From Sclerodactyla briareus (taxonomy: Eukaryota > Echinodermata > Holothuroidea > Dendrochirotida > Sclerodactylidae): a DNA stretch of 64,000 bases. The stretch is taken from contig JAODTK010003388.1 of NCBI GenBank assembly GCA_026419785.1, positions 372,001 to 436,000 of the forward strand, read 5' to 3'. The notes under the pieces were generated by a model. The model worked only from the letters and a program-made list of their open reading frames with translations. It did no database searches and was not told the DNA's origin. The translations under genes and the position numbers were made by a program. Below are positions 60,086 through 64,000 of this stretch, piece after piece. Numbering within the stretch: the stretch's first letter is position 1; each line of letters starts with the position of its first letter.

Positions 60086-61560
60086 CTTCCGTGTGTATGT
60101 TTGTATGTGTGACCGCTCCTTGTGAGCACGATACGCAGTTGTCGCTGAGGCATATACTGCTTTATCTAACACCTTTGAAAGTGGCAAAATGAAGGAGTTG
60201 AATAATTTGTGAGCAGCCTAGTTTGAATGAGTACGGTACAGTGCACATGCACGGCAGTAAGTAGCAAAGGAGCAGTCGGTCATTTTCTTCTTGGGCTGAC
60301 TTCATTTCTGGCAATGTCTCGACGTCCAGCTGAAGTTGACATTTGCCAGGCTGAGAGTGTCCGGAAATGATATCACCAGAGAGCAAAGGCCCACTGGCAT
60401 GTCATAATTGAATAGAGGAAACAAGATGCATCGATGTAACCGATATCAATTTGTTTATCGCTCTTTGCTATTGGTTTACGTCCACAGAGTTTACGTGACA
60501 CACATAAGAGGATTATAGTTGAAGCGACTTGTTTTTGCTGGTTGGCTTGGTGATATTGCCAACATGAGTCTTTCTAGAGAAATGCAATTGGTCTACCTGC
60601 TGTCAGTTCATAGCTCATATTCATGGGGCTCAGTTCTGCATGGTTAATCATCTATGCAGTGAAAATAAAAACAGAATCACTGCTACAAACACGCACAGGC
60701 GGACAGGTGTAATCTGACGGAGTCTCAGTGGAGGCAGCTAAAAGGGAAGGTAAGTCGAACATTTTAAAGTGACCCCGTGACACCCTTAAATATCCAACTT
60801 CAGGTTCAGCTGTTCTCGGCAAGGGGCTCCTTCACCGTGGGAACAGTTTCATTGCCAGCCAGTCTATCTATAGGCTGTGAAATTGGTATTTTGCCAACTC
60901 GATTTCGCTTGCACGCATGCAGCTCGCTGTCGACTCAACTGCTCAAGTGCTTGCGGTATATAGTCTTGGCAGCGGTCGTGAGTTCATGTTGTGAACAGTG
61001 ACTCGGGGCAGTATTTTTACTAACCTGGGGAGCGGGTAGCCTCAGATACAATGTGTGCAATAGCACGCCCAACCACCTCCGTTTGGGAAAGAATTATATA
61101 TTTTCGTCCGGTCGTAGCATACATTCACCAAGGTACTCATGTAGCGTTTCAGTATTATCGTGTACATAATTACAACTTCACCATTGGTGAAACACGTTCG
61201 ATACGCCGGGTGTTTTTTTCCGGCACAGCTGTCCTACTCAATACGCTAGTTGCGGCCATATTGTAACTGTCCTGTTTTTGCATGCTTACAATAAACAGTT
61301 TTCGCCAAAGCGATCGCTTCCCGACGTTCTGCTAATAGCAACGCTGTATATTCGGTCTCAATTATGGTCAATTAAAATTCACTGCATCTATGCAGTCTAG
61401 TTCATATGTTCTCATTGTCAAGGTTTTAGACCTGAATTTCCAATACCTATATTATTTATATCGTGAAGGCCTTCGTTCCTCGAATTCTGAACTAGGGCAA
61501 AGGAGCAATATGATGAGTGCTTGAGCGGCTCACCCACGGCTGAAACTGACATAGGTACCG
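60086..61560. repeat. Tandem duplication, copy B (compact)
   Basis: This is the uninterrupted counterpart of 55640-60085, starting near TGTGTGTATGTTTGTATGTG and ending near CACCCACGGCTGAAAC, where copy A reads CACACACGGCTGGAAA. It lies directly upstream of the SLC22 coding exon and serves as the empty-site reference for the three insertions in copy A. Confidence 0.85.
60680..60749 (+). promoter_or_regulatory. Candidate 5' leader exon end, copy B
   Basis: CAGGCGGACAGGTGTAATCT and GTGGAGGCAGCTAAAAGGGA lead to GTAAGT at 60750. A splice to the acceptor at 61651-61652 would give an intron of about 0.9 kb and put the SLC22 start codon 52 bases into the next exon. The transcription start cannot be placed. 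No clear TATA box lies at a fitting distance. Confidence 0.4.
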
Positions 61561-61652
61561 ATTTGCCCGTCTGCTAACCCACAGCCTTCACATTCAACCA
61601 TGCAACAACTAACAGTTAGGCTAAACCGTTATATCCGTGTTATATCCCACAG

Positions 61653-62124
61653 GTAAACGGCGTTAGTTTATTATCAAGCCGACGCATACTGACAAAACCG
61701 GAAAATGAAGTTCGACGAAGTGCTAATTTTGATCGGGGAGATGGGCCCATACCAGGTCAAGATTATGGTTCTCGTCGCTCTAGCGATAATACCGGAGGCG
61801 ATGAATTCGATGATCGCGGTATTCATCACAGCTGAGATGGACTCCTGGTGTGCGGTAGAGGAATGGGCAGCGTCGGCCGAGAACTGCACGACACTGCCGC
61901 TGAGATCGCCCGAGTATACCGAGTGTATTCACAAATACCGCGACGCTGTGATACCGGTAGTCGATTCCGGGGCGGTTTACGCTAAATGCGAGATGTACGA
62001 CGTCGCTGCTCCGGAAGAGTTTTCGGAAGATTTTTTCGCGGGGGATTTCACTAATTCCACGATAGTCTGCCAGGACGGATGGATGTACGATCGAAGTCAG
62101 TACAGTAGTACGATAGCTAGTGAG
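61653..62124 (+). CDS. SLC22-family transporter, first coding exon
   Basis: The exon follows a possible acceptor (ATATCCCACAG, AG at 61651-61652). Coding starts at ATG 61705 (GGAAAATGA context, A at -3) and runs 140 codons to a GTAAGT donor at 62125, ending in phase 0. The N-terminus MKFDEVLILIGEMGPYQVK is the SLC22 signature. A membrane helix spans about residues 19-42. The large extracellular loop has five Cys (49, 61, 74, 95, 122), N-glycosylation sites at 60 and 117, and ends CQDGWMYDRSQYSSTIASE, just before the family's usual WDLVC. The product would be an organic cation/anion or carnitine transporter of the plasma membrane. The substrate cannot be told from this part. About 400 residues lie beyond the window. 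Confidence 0.93.
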
Positions 62125-62594
62125 GTAAGTGTTCTTGTCCTCGTGGTTTCAATTCCATCATGAAGTCAGAGGAATTCGTGCAATCATGTCAGTGTGTGCA
62201 ACGCGTGTATATATCGCCGATACCGTATGTGGCGCCCTGTAAATACGAGAACAGGATCCGAACTGGCTTGATCGAGCTCTTGCTTCATGTAAGGGTCCTC
62301 CTCCACAATCAGTTGTTTTGGATTACGTATATTCTGCAGGGTCCTAATAAGTCGGCCATTTTTTATACTGTATCCTGGCCCAAGTCACCATGTTTAGACA
62401 GGGTAGTCCTATTACCATAGTCGTATTTGTTTATTTCATTTTATTTTGTTTTATCTCTGTCGCTTTCTTATATGTGAAGTACACGAACCATAATCTGCGG
62501 TAAAGCTGTTGACATTATTTTACCTGGATTTTCAAACAGCATTTGACTAGATGCCTCAGGAAAACGTCTCCTTTACATTGGTAGTTGGCGCACC

Positions 62595-62862
62595 CACGGG
62601 GGCGAGGGGGGGGGGTCAGCACCCTTCTCCCATGACCCAAGTGATCAATAATTTTTAAACACAAAAACTAATTTTTCGCAGTTCAGTAGAGGTTTTGCAG
62701 CTGTTATTTAGCAAATATTGCAGCAGCAATGTTGTCTAGGGGACCATAAATCGAACTTATTTGCCAATAGGGAGGGTGGGGCCATTTATGAGGGCGCACT
62801 TCCCTTGGGGTCCGGCCTCCACCCCCCCCCCCCAGACAAATCTCTCGGTACGCCGCCGCAAA
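62595..62862. mobile_element. Dispersed repeat F, copy 2, in the SLC22 intron
   Basis: This segment matches 54905-55180 in the same orientation: CCCATGACCCAAGTGATCAA, TTTTGCAGCTGTTATTTAGC, ATAGGGAGGGTGGGGCCATT, then a C run and AGACAAATCTCTCGG. It begins with GGCGCACCC plus a G run. Boundaries are good to about 10 bp from the two-copy comparison. Confidence 0.7.
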
Positions 62863-62889
62863 TCAGAGAGTATGGGTATTACTGGCAAT

Positions 62890-63776
62890 GTCTTGAGACC
62901 GTGGATTCAAGAGTTGTTCCACAGTAGGGCGCAAACAGTTGTCATAAATGGGCGTGTTCTACATGGCAGGAGGTCAACATTGGTGTCCCCCAAGGGTCGG
63001 GTTTTGGTCCCTTTGATATTTTTGGCTCATATCAACGATCTCGAGATTCTGTGCAGTCCGGAGTGATTTACGGACGACACAAAATTGTATCGGAGAGTGA
63101 CTTTGGATGATAATGTTGCAATTGTTCAAAGGGTTTTAGACTGAGTCTCCAAATAGTTATCCGCTTGGCAATTTTCGGAAAATGCGAAGTGATGCACATC
63201 GGCTATCATATAATGCCAACGCGTATTTTATTTTGAATGGTCAAGAAATTAATTTGGTAAATCCCGAAGAGGATATTGGTGTGTATTTTGATTCTATATT
63301 TAACCCTCCTCGCAGTGTGCGGAAGCTGCTATGGGAAAGGTAATTGCAAGGATTCTCAGCTTGATTGAAAACATAATTTCCAAAGACAGACTGTTCAAGT
63401 AGTCGGTAAGACCCTCACCTGGTGTATTCCGGGCAAATTTGGATTTCTTATTTCGGGGAAGTAAAAATGCTCATTGAGAAAGTCCAAAGGAGGGCTTCGA
63501 GGTTAATACACTCTCTGCGAGATTTGCCGTATGATGAAAGATGAAAGCGTCTTAGTTTCACTTCAATGCAGCTAAGACGAGTTCGGGTGATATGGATCAG
63601 GTTCTTTAAATTGTCCACGGCTTCGATGACCTTTGTTTCGATTACGTTCAATTTTGATGTTACCACTAATAGGGGTCATTGTCTCAAGCTTCGTGGTAAC
63701 GTTGCAGATTAGACGTTCAGAAGTATTTCCTTTCACAAGAGTGATTAATGAGTGGAATATCCTCCCTGTAGATGTT
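62890..63776 (+). pseudogene. CR1-like RT remnant in the SLC22 intron
   Basis: Frames give TVVINGRVLHGRR and PKGRVLVPLIFLAHINDLEI (62935-63055), then FTDDTKLYRRVTL (about 63068, near-intact active-site box), a KLSAWQF-like stretch (about 63160), AACxxxGKVIARILSLIENI (about 63320), KVQRRASRLIHSLRDLPYDE (63480-63540, frame as read), and FTRVINEWNILPVDVQ (63735-63778). These are the RT palm to C-terminus of a CR1-type element, with several stops. The same blocks occur at 28.1-29.4 kb on the other strand. The 3' end is cut off by the hAT terminus at 63777. Confidence 0.75.
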
Positions 63777-64000
63777 CAGTGGCGGCTGGCCATAGGGGCA
63801 AGGGGGGGGGGGCAACTGCCCCAACATTTCCCAAATAAACATTTTCAAATGAAGGATTTGTATGGATGACGGCCTCAACCACTCCATTCCGTTAAGTCCC
63901 CAGTGATTCATGTGTTTGGTCCATTCATATTCTGGAACAATCCATCCTACTTCACATCCAATCGAAATCTTGAGGTTTTCGGTCACTGAACACGTCAATT
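63777..64000 (+). mobile_element. hAT-like element, left end only
   Basis: CAGTGGCGGCTGGCCATAGG followed by GGCAAGG, a G run and GGCAACTGCCCC is a well-known form of hAT terminus. It interrupts the C-terminal end of the RT remnant (between GTAGATGTT and CAGTGGCGG). The right end and target duplication lie beyond the window, so the class rests on terminus style alone. Confidence 0.55.

Overview
This window is a gene-poor stretch of animal nuclear DNA. The signs are GT-AG splice signals, the first coding exon of an SLC22-type transporter, tRNA-derived SINEs, several clades of non-LTR retrotransposon, a DIRS-like tyrosine-recombinase retrotransposon, hAT and PIF/Harbinger-like DNA elements, and many microsatellites. 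No bacterial operon, rRNA or CRISPR array is present. The repeat mix, the animal-specific SLC22 architecture and the excess of the octamer TAGGCCTA fit a marine invertebrate, perhaps a deuterostome, but the species cannot be named from sequence alone.

Layout. 1-11 kb: a possible terminal exon at the left edge, a 956 bp PIF/Harbinger-like element (2233-3188), an RT remnant (4.0-5.1 kb), a roughly 40 bp minisatellite (5.3-5.7 kb), a possible hAT element (8.1-9.5 kb) and an endonuclease remnant on the minus strand (9.7-10.6 kb). 11-17 kb: duplicated AT-rich units split by a 269-base pure poly(A) tract, and a 990 bp foldback element whose arms are arrays of a roughly 25 bp unit (15.0-16.0 kb). 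17-27 kb: a composite repeat with roughly 140-170 bp internal periodicity (17.3-21.6 kb), then a degenerate DIRS-like retrotransposon (about 21.7-26.7 kb). 27-33 kb: a nearly complete but broken CR1-like non-LTR element on the minus strand, then four roughly 230 bp tandem repeats. 33-50 kb: mostly unassigned DNA with a hAT element carrying a broken ZBED5-like transposase (36214-37540), a SINE (43.0-43.3 kb), a roughly 305 bp repeat (46.3-46.9 kb) and L1-like and L2-like RT ends (48.8-50.8 kb). 51-55 kb: a second partial copy of the 17-21 kb repeat, plus a minisatellite. 55.6-61.6 kb: a tandem duplication, probably of the 5' leader region of the SLC22 gene. One copy carries a SINE, a 147 bp MITE and a 1273 bp PIF/Harbinger-like element that the other lacks. 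61.65-62.12 kb: the SLC22 coding exon. Its intron runs to the right edge and holds another repeat, an RT remnant and a hAT terminus.

The only gene called with confidence is the SLC22 exon. Nearly every other long open frame lies in low-complexity sequence or in a decayed transposon. The most informative region is 55.6-61.6 kb, where the second duplicate serves as an empty-site control for three insertions.
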